Notes: a model not told the origin generated them from the letters alone. Positions 8,765-18,240 are shown, counted from the first letter of the stretch. The stretch is DNA of 64,000 nucleotides from Nematostella vectensis (GCF_932526225.1 NC_064047.1:3161501-3225500), one strand, 5' to 3'. Numbers and translations are program-made.

Positions 8765-8846
8765 GTTGCGGTGGCCGAGTGGTTAAGGCGTTGGACTCGA
8801 AAGCCAATTGGATCTTCCCGCGCAGGTTCGAATCCTGCCCGCAACG
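8765..8846 (+). tRNA. tRNA-Ser(CGA)
   Basis: Family R with A31-G39; opens the 635-bp repeat. Confidence 0.86.
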
Positions 8847-8915
8847 CTTCATTTTGTTTCAACAATCCTTGATCAAAATAGCAAAGCGGAAAAGAAGCTA
8901 TTTTAAACACCCAAG

Positions 8916-8997
8916 GTTGCGGTGGCCGAGTGGTTAAGGCGTTGGACTCGAAATCCAATGGGATCTTCCCGCGCAGGTTCGAATCCTGCCCGCAACG
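8916..8997 (+). tRNA. tRNA-Ser(CGA)
   Basis: Family R; fully paired. Confidence 0.92.
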
Positions 8998-9067
8998 ATA
9001 CATTTTTGTTTGAAAAATCCCTGATCAAAATAACAAAGAGGTAAAACAGCTATTTGAAAAATCCATG

Positions 9068-9149
9068 GTTGAGAAGGCCGAGTGGTTAAGCCGTTCGACT
9101 TGAAATCAAATGGGATCTTAACGCGCAGGCTCGAATCCTGCCCGCAACT
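9068..9149 (+). tRNA. tRNA-Ser(TGA), T73
   Basis: Family Q body whose anticodon is TGA, one base from its sister GGA at 9,703. Confidence 0.75.
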
Positions 9150-9219
9150 ATACATTTTTGTTTGAAAAATCCCTAATCAAAATAACAAAGAGGTAAAAGA
9201 GCTATTTGAAAAATCCTAG

Positions 9220-9301
9220 GTTACAAAGGCCGAGTGGTTAAGCCGTTCGACTGAAAATCCAACGAGATCTTCGCAGGCAGGCTCGAATCCTGCCCGCAAC
9301 G
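9220..9301 (+). tRNA. tRNA-Ser-like (GAA)
   Basis: Family F, GTTACAA acceptor; T stem restored to CCTGC. Confidence 0.7.
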
Positions 9302-9399
9302 GTTCATTTTTCTTCAAACACATTTTTAATACTTTATTGATCCAGTTGCAATTTCAATGCAGTTTTACCATTTAAAAAAAGTAGGGACGAACATCCAAG

Positions 9400-9481
9400 G
9401 TTGCGGTGGCCGAGTGGTTAAGGCGTTGGACTCGAAAGCCAATTGGATCTTCCCGCGCAGGTTCGAATCCTGCCCGCAACG
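9400..9481 (+). tRNA. tRNA-Ser(CGA)
   Basis: Repeat of 8,765. Confidence 0.86.
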
Positions 9482-9550
9482 CTTCATTTTGTTTCAACAA
9501 TCCTTGATCAAAATAGCAAAGCGGAAAAGAAGCTATTTTAAACACCCAAG

Positions 9551-9632
9551 GTTGCGGTGGCCGAGTGGTTAAGGCGTTGGACTCGAAATCCAATGGGATC
9601 TTCCCGCGCAGGTTCGAATCCTGCCCGCAACG
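9551..9632 (+). tRNA. tRNA-Ser(CGA)
   Basis: Repeat of 8,916. Confidence 0.92.
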
Positions 9633-9702
9633 ATACATTTTTGTTTGAAAAATCCCTGATCAAAATAACAAAGAGGTAAAACAGCTATTTGAAAAATCCA
9701 TG

Positions 9703-9784
9703 GTTGAGAAGGCCGAGTGGTTAAGCCGTTCGACTGGAAATCAAATGGGATCTTAACGCGCAGGCTCGAATCCTGCCCGCAACT
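9703..9784 (+). tRNA. tRNA-Ser(GGA), T73
   Basis: Repeat of 9,068 but with GGA; variable arm TCTTAACG. Confidence 0.75.
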
Positions 9785-9854
9785 ATACATTTTTGTTTGA
9801 AAAATCCCTAATCAAAATAACAAAGAGGTAAAAGAGCTATTTGAAAAATCCTAG

Positions 9855-9936
9855 GTTACAAAGGCCGAGTGGTTAAGCCGTTCGACTGAAAATCCAACGA
9901 GATCTTCGCAGGCAGGCTCGAATCCTACCCGCAACG
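9855..9936 (+). tRNA. tRNA-Ser-like (GAA)
   Basis: Family F, GTTACAA acceptor. Confidence 0.68.
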
Positions 9937-10034
9937 GTTCTTTTTTCTTCAAACACATTTTTAATACTTTATTGATCCAGTTGCATTTTCGATGCAGTTT
10001 TACCATTTAAAAAAAGTAGGGACGAACATCCAAG

Positions 10035-10116
10035 GTTGCCGTGGCCGAGCGGTTAAGGCGTTGGACTAGAAATCCAATGGGATCTTCCCGCGCAGGTTCG
10101 AATCCTGCCCGCAATT
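10035..10116 (+). tRNA. tRNA-Ser(AGA), T73
   Basis: Family V acceptor with CCGCAAT and T discriminator. Confidence 0.75.
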
Positions 10117-10185
10117 CTTCATTTTGTTTCAACAATCCTTGATCAAAATAGCAAAGCAAATAAGAAGCTATTTTAAACACCCAAG

Positions 10186-10267
10186 GTTGCGGTGGCCGAG
10201 GGGTTAAGGCGTTGGACCCGAAATCCAATGGGATCTTCCCGCGCAGGTTCGAATCCTGCCAGCAACG
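10186..10267 (+). tRNA. tRNA-Ser(CGA)
   Basis: Family R with C33; 3' acceptor CAGCAAC. Confidence 0.78.
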
Positions 10268-10337
10268 ATACATTTTTGTTTGAAAAATCCCTGATCAAAA
10301 TAACAAAGAGGTAAAACAGCTATTTGAAAAATCCATG

Positions 10338-10419
10338 GTTGCGAAGGCCGAGTGGTTAAGCCGTTCGACTGGAAATGAAATTGGATCTTAACGCGCAGGC
10401 TCGAATCCTGCCCGCAACG
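10338..10419 (+). tRNA. tRNA-Ser(GGA)
   Basis: Family Q; G40 change in the anticodon stem. Confidence 0.73.
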
Positions 10420-10517
10420 GTTCTTTTTTTTTCAAACACATTTTTAATACTTTATTGATCCAGTTGCAATTTCAATGCAGTTTTACCATTTAAAAAAAGT
10501 AGGGACGAACATCCAAG

Positions 10518-10599
10518 GTTGCGGTGGCCGAGTGGTTAAGGCGTTGGACTCGAAAGCCAATTGGATCTTCCCGCGCAGGTTCGAATCCTGCCCGCAACG
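10518..10599 (+). tRNA. tRNA-Ser(CGA)
   Basis: Family R with A31-G39. Confidence 0.86.
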
Positions 10600-10668
10600 C
10601 TTCATTTTGTTTCAACAATCCTTGATCAAAATAGCAAAGCGGAAAAGAAGCTATTTTAAACACCCAAG

Positions 10669-10750
10669 GTTGCGGTGGCCGAGTGGTTAAGGCGTTGGAC
10701 TCGAAATCCAATGGGATCTTCCCGCGCAGGTTCGAATCCTGCCCGCAACG
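10669..10750 (+). tRNA. tRNA-Ser(CGA)
   Basis: Family R; fully paired. Confidence 0.92.
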
Positions 10751-10820
10751 ATACATTTTTGTTTGAAAAATCCCTGATCAAAATAACAAAGAGGTAAAAC
10801 AGCTATTTGAAAAATCCATG

Positions 10821-10902
10821 GTTGAGAAGGCCGAGTGGTTAAGCCGTTCGACTGGAAATCAAATGGGATCTTCCCGCGCAGGCTCGAATCCTGCCCGCAA
10901 CT
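10821..10902 (+). tRNA. tRNA-Ser(GGA), T73
   Basis: Family Q, GTTGAGA acceptor. Confidence 0.75.
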
Positions 10903-10972
10903 ATACATTTTTGTTTGAAAAATCCCTAATCAAAATAACAAAGAGGTAAAAGAGCTATTTGAAAAATCCAAG

Positions 10973-11054
10973 GTTACTAAGGCCGAGTGTTTAAGCCGTT
11001 CGACTGAAAATCCAACGGGATCTTCGCGCGCAGGCTCGAATCCTACCCGCAACG
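10973..11054 (+). tRNA. tRNA-Ser-like (GAA)
   Basis: Family F, GTTACTA acceptor, D loop GAGTGTTTAAG. Confidence 0.66.
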
Positions 11055-11152
11055 GTTCTTTTTTCTTCAAACACATTTTTAATACTTTATTGATCCAGTT
11101 GCAATTTCGATGCAGTTTTACAATTTAAAAAAAGTAGGGACGAACATCCAAG

Positions 11153-11234
11153 GTTGCCGTGGCCGAGCGGTTAAGGCGTTGGACTAGAAATCCAATGGGA
11201 TCTTCCCGCGCAGGTCCGAGCCCTTTCGGCAACG
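11153..11234 (+). tRNA. tRNA-Ser(AGA)
   Basis: Family V with CGGCAAC (acceptor paired); B box GGTCCGAGCCC. Confidence 0.78.
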
Positions 11235-11302
11235 ATATATTTTTGTTTGAAAAATCCCTGATCAAAATAACAGAGGTTAAAATGCTATTCTAAAAACCCA
11301 AG

Positions 11303-11384
11303 GTTGCGGTGGCCGAGTGGTTAAGGCGTTGGACTCGAAATCCAATGGGATCTTCCCGCGCAGGTTCGAATGCTGCCCGCAATG
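11303..11384 (+). tRNA. tRNA-Ser(CGA)
   Basis: Family R; U72 gives a G1-U72 wobble; T stem GCTGC. Confidence 0.82.
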
Positions 11385-11453
11385 CTTCATTTTGTTTCAA
11401 CAATCCTTGATCAAAATAGCAAAGCAAAAAAGAAGCTATTTTAAACACCCAAG

Positions 11454-11535
11454 GTTGCGGTGGCCGAGGGGTTAAGGCGTTGGACTCGAAATCCAATAGG
11501 ATCTTTCCGCGCAGGTTCGAATCCTGCCCGCAACG
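11454..11535 (+). tRNA. tRNA-Ser(CGA)
   Basis: Family R, GAGGGG D loop. Confidence 0.9.
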
Positions 11536-11605
11536 ATACATTTTTGTTTGAAAAATCCCTGATCAAAATAACAAAGAGGTAAAACAGCTATTTGAAAAAT
11601 CCATG

Positions 11606-11687
11606 GTTGCGAAGGCCGAGTGGTTAAGCCGTTCGACTGGAAATCAAATTGGATCTTAACGCGCAGGCTCGAATCCTGCCCGCAACG
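11606..11687 (+). tRNA. tRNA-Ser(GGA)
   Basis: Family Q; variable arm TCTTAACG. Confidence 0.78.
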
Positions 11688-11785
11688 GTTCTTTTTTCTT
11701 CAAACACATTTTTAATACTTTATTGATCCAGTTGCAATTTCAATGCAGTTTTACCATTTAAAAAAAGTAGGGACGAACATCCAAG

Positions 11786-11867
11786 GTTCCGGTGGCCGAG
11801 TGGTTAAGGCGTTGGACTCGAAATCCAATTGGATCTTCCCGCGCAGGTTCGAATCCTGCCCGCAAGG
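11786..11867 (+). tRNA. tRNA-Ser(CGA)
   Basis: GTTCCGG with CCGCAAG: two acceptor mismatches, including G1-G72. Confidence 0.72.
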
Positions 11868-11936
11868 CTTCTTTTTGTTTTAACAATCCTTGATCAAAAT
11901 AGCAAAGCGGAAAAGAAGCTATTTTAAACACCCAAG

Positions 11937-12018
11937 GTTGCGGTGGCCGAGTGGTTAAGGCGTTGGACTCGAAATCCAATGGGATCTTCCCGCGCAGGTT
12001 CGAATCCTGCCCGCAACG
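11937..12018 (+). tRNA. tRNA-Ser(CGA)
   Basis: Family R; fully paired. Confidence 0.92.
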
Positions 12019-12088
12019 ATACATTTTTGTTTGAAAAATCCCTGATCAAAATAACAAAGAGGTAAAACAGCTATTTGAAAAATCCAAG

Positions 12089-12170
12089 GTTGCGGTGGCC
12101 GAGTGGTTAAGGCGTTGGACTAGAAATCCAATGGGATCTTCCCGCGCAGGTTCGAGCCCTTTCGGCAACG
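12089..12170 (+). tRNA. tRNA-Ser(AGA)
   Basis: Family R 5' part with CGGCAAC 3' side; T stem CCTTT; chimera. Confidence 0.78.
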
Positions 12171-12238
12171 ATATATTTTTGTTTGAAAAATCCCTGATCA
12201 AAATAACAGAGGTTAAAATGCTATTCTAAAAACCCAAG

Positions 12239-12320
12239 GTTGCGGTGGCCGAGTGGTTAAGGCGTTGGACTAGAAATCCAATGGGATCTTCCCGCGCAGG
12301 TTCGAGCCCTTTCGGCAACG
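12239..12320 (+). tRNA. tRNA-Ser(AGA)
   Basis: Tandem duplicate of 12,089. Confidence 0.78.
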
Positions 12321-12388
12321 ATATATTTTTGTTTGAAAAATCCCTGATCAAAATAACAGAGGTTAAAATGCTATTCTAAAAACCCAAG

Positions 12389-12470
12389 GTTGCGGTGGCC
12401 GAGTGGTTAAGGCGTTGGACTAGAAATCCAATGGGATCTTCCCGCGCAGGTTCGAATCCTGCCCGCAATG
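12389..12470 (+). tRNA. tRNA-Ser(AGA)
   Basis: Family R; U72 wobble. Confidence 0.86.
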
Positions 12471-12539
12471 CTTCATTTTGTTTCAACAATCCTTGATCAA
12501 AATAGCAAAGCAAAAAAGAAGCTATTTTAAACACCCAAG

Positions 12540-12621
12540 GTTGCGGTGGCCGAGGGGTTAAGGCGTTGGACTCGAAATCCAATAGGATCTTTCCGCGCAG
12601 GTTCGAATCCTGCCCGCAACG
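12540..12621 (+). tRNA. tRNA-Ser(CGA)
   Basis: Family R, GAGGGG D loop. Confidence 0.9.
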
Positions 12622-12691
12622 ATACATTTTTGTTTGAAAAATCCCTGATCAAAATAACAAAGAGGTAAAACAGCTATTTGAAAAATCCATG

Positions 12692-12773
12692 GTTGCGAAG
12701 GCTGAGTGGTTAAGCCGTTCGACTGGAAATCAAATGGGATCTTAACGCGCAGGCTCGAATCCTGCCCGCAACG
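12692..12773 (+). tRNA. tRNA-Ser(GGA)
   Basis: Family Q, GGCTGAG D arm; variable arm TCTTAACG. Confidence 0.78.
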
Positions 12774-12871
12774 GTTCTTTTTTCCTCAAACACATTTTTA
12801 ATACTTTATTGATCCAGTTGCAATTTCAACGCAGTTTTAGCATTTAAAAAAAGTAGGGACGAACATCCAAT

Positions 12872-12953
12872 GTTGCGGTGGCCGAGCGGATAAGGTGTTG
12901 AACTAGAAATCCAATGGGATCTTCCCGCGCAGGTTCGAATCCTGCCCGCAACG
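12872..12953 (+). tRNA. tRNA-Ser(AGA)
   Basis: Family R, GCGGATAAGG D loop; A30 weakens the anticodon stem. Confidence 0.85.
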
Positions 12954-13032
12954 ATACATTTTTCGACATTTTGTTTGAAGAATCCCTTATCAAAATAGCA
13001 AAGCGGAAATGAAGCTTAATCAAAAATCAAAG

Positions 13033-13114
13033 GTTGCGATGGCCGAGTGGTTAAGGCGGTCGATTAGAAATCCAATGGGATCTTGCCTCGCAGGTTCGAA
13101 TCCTGCCCGCAACG
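13033..13114 (+). tRNA. tRNA-Ser(AGA)
   Basis: Family D. Confidence 0.8.
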
Positions 13115-13183
13115 CTTCAATTTGTTTCAACAATCCTTGATCAAAATAGCAAAGCGGAAAAGAAGCTATTTTAAACACCCAAG

Positions 13184-13265
13184 GTTGCGGTGGCCGAGTG
13201 GTTAAGGCGTTGGACTAGAAATCCAATGGGATCTTCCCGCGCAGGTTCGAATTCTGCCCGCAACG
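13184..13265 (+). tRNA. tRNA-Ser(AGA)
   Basis: Family R; B box ends ATTC (one change). Confidence 0.88.
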
Positions 13266-13334
13266 CTTCATTTAGTTTCAACAATCCTTGATCAAAATAG
13301 CAGATCGGAAAAGAAGCTATTTTTAACACCCAAG

Positions 13335-13416
13335 GTTGCGGTGGCCGAGTGGTTAAGGCGTTGGACTCGAAATACAATTGGATCTTCCCGCGCAGGTTCG
13401 AATCCTGCCCGCAACG
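13335..13416 (+). tRNA. tRNA-Ser(CGA)
   Basis: Family R; A40 gives one anticodon-stem mismatch. Confidence 0.86.
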
Positions 13417-13485
13417 CTTCATTTTGTTTCAACAATCCTTGATCAAAATAGCAAAGCGGAAAAGAAGCTATTTTAAACACCCAAG

Positions 13486-13567
13486 GTTGCGGTGGCCGAG
13501 TGGTTAAGGCGTTGGACTCGAAATCCAATGGGATCTTCCCGCGCAGGTTCGAATCCTGCCCGCAACG
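13486..13567 (+). tRNA. tRNA-Ser(CGA)
   Basis: Family R; fully paired. Confidence 0.92.
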
Positions 13568-13635
13568 ATACATTTTTGTTTGAAAAATCCCTGATCAAAA
13601 TAACAGAGGTTAAAATGCTATTCTAAAAACCCAAG

Positions 13636-13717
13636 GTTGCTATGGCCGAGTGGTTAAGGCGTTGGACTAGAAATCCAATGGGATCTTCCCGCGCAGGTTC
13701 GAATCCTGCCCGCAATG
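13636..13717 (+). tRNA. tRNA-Ser(AGA)
   Basis: GTTGCTA acceptor with CCGCAAT: mismatches at the inner end. Confidence 0.77.
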
Positions 13718-13786
13718 CTTCATTTTGTTTCAACAATCCTTGATCAAAATAGCAAAGCAAAAAAGAAGCTATTTTAAACACCCAAG

Positions 13787-13868
13787 GTTGCGGTGGCCGA
13801 GGGGTTAAGGCGTTTGACTCGAAATCCAATAGGATCTTTCCGCGCAGGTTCGAATCCTGCCCGCAACG
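13787..13868 (+). tRNA. tRNA-Ser(CGA)
   Basis: Family R, GAGGGG D loop; U29-C41. Confidence 0.85.
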
Positions 13869-13938
13869 ATACATTTTTGTTTGAAAAATCCCTGATCAAA
13901 ATAACAAAGAGGTAAAACAGCTATTTGAAAAATCCATG

Positions 13939-14020
13939 GTTGCGAAGGCTGAGTGGTTAAGCCGTTCGACTGGAAATCAAATGGGATCTTAACGCGCAGG
14001 CTCGAATCCTGCCCGCAACG
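13939..14020 (+). tRNA. tRNA-Ser(GGA)
   Basis: Family Q; variable arm TCTTAACG. Confidence 0.78.
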
Positions 14021-14118
14021 GTTCTTTTTTCTTCAAACACATTTTTAATACTTTATTGATCCAGTTGCAATTTCAACGCAGTTTTAGCATTTAAAAAAAG
14101 TAGGGACGAACATCCAAT

Positions 14119-14200
14119 GTTGCGGTGGCCGAGCGGATAAGGTGTTGGACTAGAAATCCAATGGGATCTTCCCGCGCAGGTTCGAATCCTGCCCGCAACG
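14119..14200 (+). tRNA. tRNA-Ser(AGA)
   Basis: Family R, GCGGATAAGG D loop. Confidence 0.9.
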
Positions 14201-14279
14201 ATACATTTTTCGACATTTTGTTTGAAGAATCCCTTATCAAAATAGCAAAGCGGAAATGAAGCTTAATCAAAAATCAAAG

Positions 14280-14361
14280 GTTGCGATGGCCGAGTGGTAA
14301 AGGCGGTCGATTAGAAATCCAATGGGATCTTGCCTCGCAGGTTCGAATCCTGCCCGCAACG
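14280..14361 (+). tRNA. tRNA-Ser(AGA)
   Basis: Family D; D loop GTGGTAAAGG. Confidence 0.78.
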
Positions 14362-14430
14362 CTTCAATTTGTTTCAACAATCCTTGATCAAAATAGCAAA
14401 GCGGAAAAGAAGCTATTTTAAACACCCAAG

Positions 14431-14512
14431 GTTGCGGTAGCCGAGTGGTTAAGGCGTTGGACTAGAAATCCAATGGGATCTTCCCGCGCAGGTTCGAATC
14501 CTGCCCGCAACG
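14431..14512 (+). tRNA. tRNA-Ser(AGA)
   Basis: Family R; A box TAGCCGAGTGG as at 953. Confidence 0.9.
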
Positions 14513-14581
14513 CTTCATTTTGTTTCAACAATCCTTGATCAAAATAGCAGATCGGAAAAGAAGCTATTTTTAACACCCAAG

Positions 14582-14663
14582 GTTGCGGTGGCCGAGTGGT
14601 TAAGGCGTTGGACTCGAAATCCAATTGGATCTTCCCGCGCAGGTTCGAATCCTGCCCGCAACG
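14582..14663 (+). tRNA. tRNA-Ser(CGA)
   Basis: Family R; stems pair. Confidence 0.92.
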
Positions 14664-14732
14664 CTTCATTTTGTTTCAACAATCTTTGATCAAAATAGCA
14701 AAGCGGAAAAGAAGCTATTTTAAACACCCAAG

Positions 14733-14814
14733 GTTGCGGTGGCGGAGTGGTTAAGGCGTTGGACTCGAAATCCAATGGGATCTTCCCGCGCAGGTTAGAA
14801 TCCTGCCCGCAACG
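14733..14814 (+). tRNA. tRNA-Ser(CGA)
   Basis: Same A- and B-box changes as 1,255. Confidence 0.83.
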
Positions 14815-14884
14815 ATACATTTTTGTTTGAAAAATCCCTGATCAAAATAACAAAGAGGTAAAACAGCTATTTGAAAAATCCATG

Positions 14885-14966
14885 GTTGCGAAGGCCGAGT
14901 GGTTAAGCCGTTCGACTGGAAATCAAATGGGATCTTCCCGCGCAGGCTCGAATCCTGCCCGCAACG
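14885..14966 (+). tRNA. tRNA-Ser(GGA)
   Basis: Family Q; intact variable arm. Confidence 0.82.
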
Positions 14967-15036
14967 ATACATTTTTGTTTGAAAAATCCCTAATCAAAAT
15001 AACAAAGAGGTAAAAGAGCTATTTGAAAAATCCAAG

Positions 15037-15118
15037 GTTACAAAGGCCGAGTGGTTAAGCCGATCGACTGAAAATCCAACGGGATCTTCGCGCGCAGGCT
15101 CGAATCCTACCCGCAACG
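15037..15118 (+). tRNA. tRNA-Ser-like (GAA)
   Basis: Family F; 3' half is the copy of the partial gene at 1. Confidence 0.7.
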
Positions 15119-15216
15119 GTTCTTTTTTCTTCAAACACATTTTTAATACTTTATTGATCCAGTTGCAATTTCGATGCAGTTTTACCATTTAAAAAAAGTA
15201 GGGACGAACATCCAAG

Positions 15217-15298
15217 GTTGCGGTGGCCGAGTGGTTAAGGCGTTGGACTCGAAAGCCAATTGGATCTTCCCGCGCAGGTTCGAGTCCTTCCGGCAACG
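15217..15298 (+). tRNA. tRNA-Ser(CGA)
   Basis: Copy B of 147. Confidence 0.8.
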
Positions 15299-15378
15299 AT
15301 ATATTTTTGTTTGAAAAATCCCTGATCAAAATAGCAAAGCAAAAAAGAAGCTATTTTAAGCTATTTTAAACACCCAAG

Positions 15379-15460
15379 GTTGCGGTGGCCGAGGAGTTAA
15401 GGCGTTTGACTCGAAATCCAAAAGGATCTTTCCGCGCACGTTCGAATCCTGCCCGCAACG
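15379..15460 (+). tRNA. tRNA-Ser(CGA)
   Basis: Copy B of 309; differs by a GAGGAG D loop, AAAAGG and a GCACG T stem, so more degenerate. Confidence 0.75.
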
Positions 15461-15530
15461 ATACATTTTTGTTTGAAAAATCCCTGATCAAAATAACAAA
15501 GAGGTAAAACAGCTATTTGAAAAATCCATG

Positions 15531-15612
15531 GTTGCGAAGGCTGAGTGGTTAAGCCGTTCGACTGGAAATCAAATGGGATCTTAACGCGCAGGCTCGAATC
15601 CTGCCCGCAACG
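15531..15612 (+). tRNA. tRNA-Ser(GGA)
   Basis: Copy B of 461. Confidence 0.78.
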
Positions 15613-15710
15613 GTTCTTTTTTCTTCAAACACATTTTTAATACTTTATTGATCCAGTTGCAATTTCAACGCAGTTTTAGCATTTAAAAAAAGTAGGGACG
15701 AACATCCAAT

Positions 15711-15792
15711 GTTGCGGTGGCCGAGCGGATAAGGTGTTGGACTAGAAATCCAATGGGATCTTCCCGCGCAGGTTCGAATCCTGCCCGCAACG
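15711..15792 (+). tRNA. tRNA-Ser(AGA)
   Basis: Copy B of 641. Confidence 0.9.
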
Positions 15793-15871
15793 ATACATTT
15801 TTCGACATTTTGTTTGAAGAATCCCTTATCAAAATAGCAAAGCGGAAATGAAGCTTAATCAAAAATCAAAG

Positions 15872-15953
15872 GTTGCGATGGCCGAGTGGTTAAGGCGGTC
15901 GATTAGAAATCCAATGGGATCTTGCCTCGCAGGTTCGAATCCTGCCCGCAACG
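15872..15953 (+). tRNA. tRNA-Ser(AGA)
   Basis: Copy B of 802. Confidence 0.8.
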
Positions 15954-16022
15954 CTTCAATTTGTTTCAACAATCCTTGATCAAAAAAGCAAAGCGGAAAA
16001 AAAGCTATTTTAAACACCCAAG

Positions 16023-16104
16023 GTTGCGGTAGCCGAGTGGTTAAGGCGTTGGACTAGAAATCCAATGGGATCTTCCCGCGCAGGTTCGAATCCTGCCCGC
16101 AACG
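16023..16104 (+). tRNA. tRNA-Ser(AGA)
   Basis: Copy B of 953. Confidence 0.9.
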
Positions 16105-16173
16105 CTTCATTTTGTTTCAACAATCCTTGATCAAAATAGCAGATTGGGAAAGAAGCTATTTTTAACACCCAAG

Positions 16174-16255
16174 GTTGCGGTGGCCGAGTGGTTAAGGCGT
16201 TGGACTCGAAATCCAATTGGATCTTCCCGCGCAGGTTCGAATCCTGCCCGCAACG
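16174..16255 (+). tRNA. tRNA-Ser(CGA)
   Basis: Copy B of 1,104. Confidence 0.92.
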
Positions 16256-16324
16256 CTTCATTTTGTTTCAACAATCCTTGATCAAAATAGCAAAGCGGAA
16301 AAGAAGCTATTTTAAACACCCAAG

Positions 16325-16406
16325 GTTGCGGTGGCGGAGTGGTTAAGGCGTTGGACTCGAAATCCAATGGGATCTTCCCGCGCAGGTTAGAATCCTGCCC
16401 GCAACG
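16325..16406 (+). tRNA. tRNA-Ser(CGA)
   Basis: Copy B of 1,255, same A- and B-box changes. Confidence 0.83.
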
Positions 16407-16476
16407 ATACATTTTTGTTTGAAAAATCCCTGATCAAAATAACAAAGAGGTAAAACAGCTATTTGAAAAATCCATG

Positions 16477-16558
16477 GTTGCGAAGGCCGAGTGGTTAAGC
16501 CGTTCGACTGGAAATCAAATGGGATCTTCCCGCGCAGGCTCGAATCCTGCCCGCAACG
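16477..16558 (+). tRNA. tRNA-Ser(GGA)
   Basis: Copy B of 1,407. Confidence 0.82.
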
Positions 16559-16628
16559 ATACATTTTTGTTTGAAAAATCCCTAATCAAAATAACAAAGA
16601 GGTAAAAGAGCTATTTGAAAAATCCAAG

Positions 16629-16710
16629 GTTACGAAGGCCGAGTGGTTAAGCCGATCGACTGAAAATCCAACGGGATCTTCGCGCGCAGGCTTGAATCCT
16701 ACCCGCAACG
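16629..16710 (+). tRNA. tRNA-Ser-like (GAA)
   Basis: Copy B of 1,559, with the same T-loop change. Confidence 0.72.
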
Positions 16711-16808
16711 GTTCTTTTTTCTTCAAACACATTTTTAATACTTTATTGATCCAGTTGCAATTTCGATGCAGTTTTACCATTTAAAAAAAGTAGGGACGAA
16801 CATCCAAG

Positions 16809-16890
16809 GTTGCGGTGGCCGAGTGGTTAAGGCGTTGGACTCGAAAGCCAATTGGATCTTCCCGCGCAGGTTCGAGTCCTTTCGGCAACG
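16809..16890 (+). tRNA. tRNA-Ser(CGA)
   Basis: Copy B of 1,739. Confidence 0.8.
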
Positions 16891-16970
16891 ATATATTTTT
16901 GTTTGAAAAATCCCTGATCAAAATAGCAAAGCAAAAAAGAAGCTATTTTAAGCTATTTTAAACACCCAAG

Positions 16971-17052
16971 GTTGCGGTGGCCGAGGGGTTAAGGCGTTGG
17001 ACTCGAAATCCAATGGGATCTTCCCGCGCAGGTTCGAATCCTGCCCGCAACG
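16971..17052 (+). tRNA. tRNA-Ser(CGA)
   Basis: Copy B of 1,901. Confidence 0.9.
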
Positions 17053-17122
17053 ATACATTTGTGTTTGAAAAATCCCTGATCAAAATAACAAAGAGGTAAA
17101 ACAGCTATTTGAAAAACCCATG

Positions 17123-17204
17123 GTTGCGAAGGCCGAGTGGTTAAGCCGTTCGACTGGAAATCAAATTGGATCTTAACGCGCAGGCTCGAATCCTAACCGC
17201 AACG
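17123..17204 (+). tRNA. tRNA-Ser(GGA)
   Basis: Copy B of 2,053. Confidence 0.75.
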
Positions 17205-17302
17205 GTTCTTTTTTCTTCAAACACATTTTTAATACTTTATTGATCCAGTTGCAATTTCAATGCAGTTTTACCATTTAAAAAAAGTAGGGACGAACATCCA
17301 AG

Positions 17303-17384
17303 GTTGCGGTGGCCGAGTGGTTAAGGCGTTGGACTCGAAAGCCAATTGGATCTTCCCGCGCAGGTTCGAATCCTGCCCGCAACG
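17303..17384 (+). tRNA. tRNA-Ser(CGA)
   Basis: Copy B of 2,233. Confidence 0.86.
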
Positions 17385-17453
17385 CTTCATTTTGTTTCAA
17401 CAATCCTTGATCAAAATAGCAAAGCGGAAAAGAAGCTATTTTAAACACCCAAG

Positions 17454-17535
17454 GTTGCGGTGGCCGAGTGGTTAAGGCGTTGGACTCGAAATCCAATTGG
17501 ATCTTCCCGCGCAGGTTCGAATCCTGCCCGCAACG
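17454..17535 (+). tRNA. tRNA-Ser(CGA)
   Basis: Copy B of 2,384. Confidence 0.92.
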
Positions 17536-17605
17536 ATACATTTTTGTTTGAAAAATCCCTGATCAAAATAACAAAGAGGTAAAACAGCTATTTGAAAAAT
17601 CCATG

Positions 17606-17687
17606 GTTGAGAAGGCCGAGTGGTTAAGCCGTTCGACTGGAAATCAAATGGGATCTTCCCGCGCAGGCTCGAATCCTGCCCGCAACT
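17606..17687 (+). tRNA. tRNA-Ser(GGA), T73
   Basis: Copy B of 2,536. Confidence 0.75.
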
Positions 17688-17757
17688 ATACATTTTTGTT
17701 TGAAAAATCCCTAATCAAAATAACAAAGAGGTAAAAGAGCTATTTGAAAAATCCTAG

Positions 17758-17839
17758 GTTACAAAGGCCGAGTGGTTAAGCCGTTCGACTGAAAATCCAA
17801 CGAGATCTTCGCAGGCAGGCTCGAATCCTACCCGCAACG
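17758..17839 (+). tRNA. tRNA-Ser-like (GAA)
   Basis: Copy B of 2,688. Confidence 0.68.
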
Positions 17840-17937
17840 GTTCTTTTTTCTTCAAACACATTTTTAATACTTTATTGATCCAGTTGCAATTTCGATGCAG
17901 TTTTACCATTTAAAAAAAGTAGGGACGAACATCCAAG

Positions 17938-18019
17938 GTTGCCGTGGCCGAGCGGTTAAGGCGTTGGACTAGAAATCCAATGGGATCTTCCCGCGCAGGT
18001 TCGAATCCTGCCCGCAATG
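17938..18019 (+). tRNA. tRNA-Ser(AGA)
   Basis: Copy B of 2,868. Confidence 0.8.
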
Positions 18020-18088
18020 CTTCATTTTGTTTCAACAATCCTTGATCAAAATAGCAAAGCAAATAAGAAGCTATTTTAAACACCCAAG

Positions 18089-18170
18089 GTTGCGGTGGCC
18101 GAGGGGTTAAGGCGTTGGACCCGAAATCCAATGAGATCTTTCCGCGCAGGTTCGAATCCTGCCCGCAACG
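18089..18170 (+). tRNA. tRNA-Ser(CGA)
   Basis: Copy B of 3,019, with C33. Confidence 0.8.
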
Positions 18171-18240
18171 ATACATTTTTGTTTGAAAAATACCTGATCA
18201 AAATAACAAAGAGGTAAAACAGCTATTTGAAAAATCCATG

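Larger units (their letters stand above)
8765..10034 (+). repeat. 635-bp four-gene repeat, two tandem copies
   Basis: 8,765-9,399 and 9,400-10,034 carry CGA, CGA, GGA-or-TGA(T73), GAA. A single base in the anticodon loop separates the third genes (TGA at 9,068, GGA at 9,703). Confidence 0.9.
12089..12388 (+). repeat. 150-bp single-gene tandem duplication
   Basis: 12,089-12,238 and 12,239-12,388 are near-identical units, and the unit at 12,389 begins the same way. This is the simplest visible step of array growth. Confidence 0.85.
12389..15036 (+). repeat. 1,247-bp eight-gene repeat
   Basis: 12,389-13,635 and the block from 13,636 share the order AGA, CGA, GGA, AGA, AGA, AGA, CGA, CGA. The same series recurs at 25,914-27,009 (seven genes) and 27,010-28,258 (eight genes). 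Confidence 0.88.
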
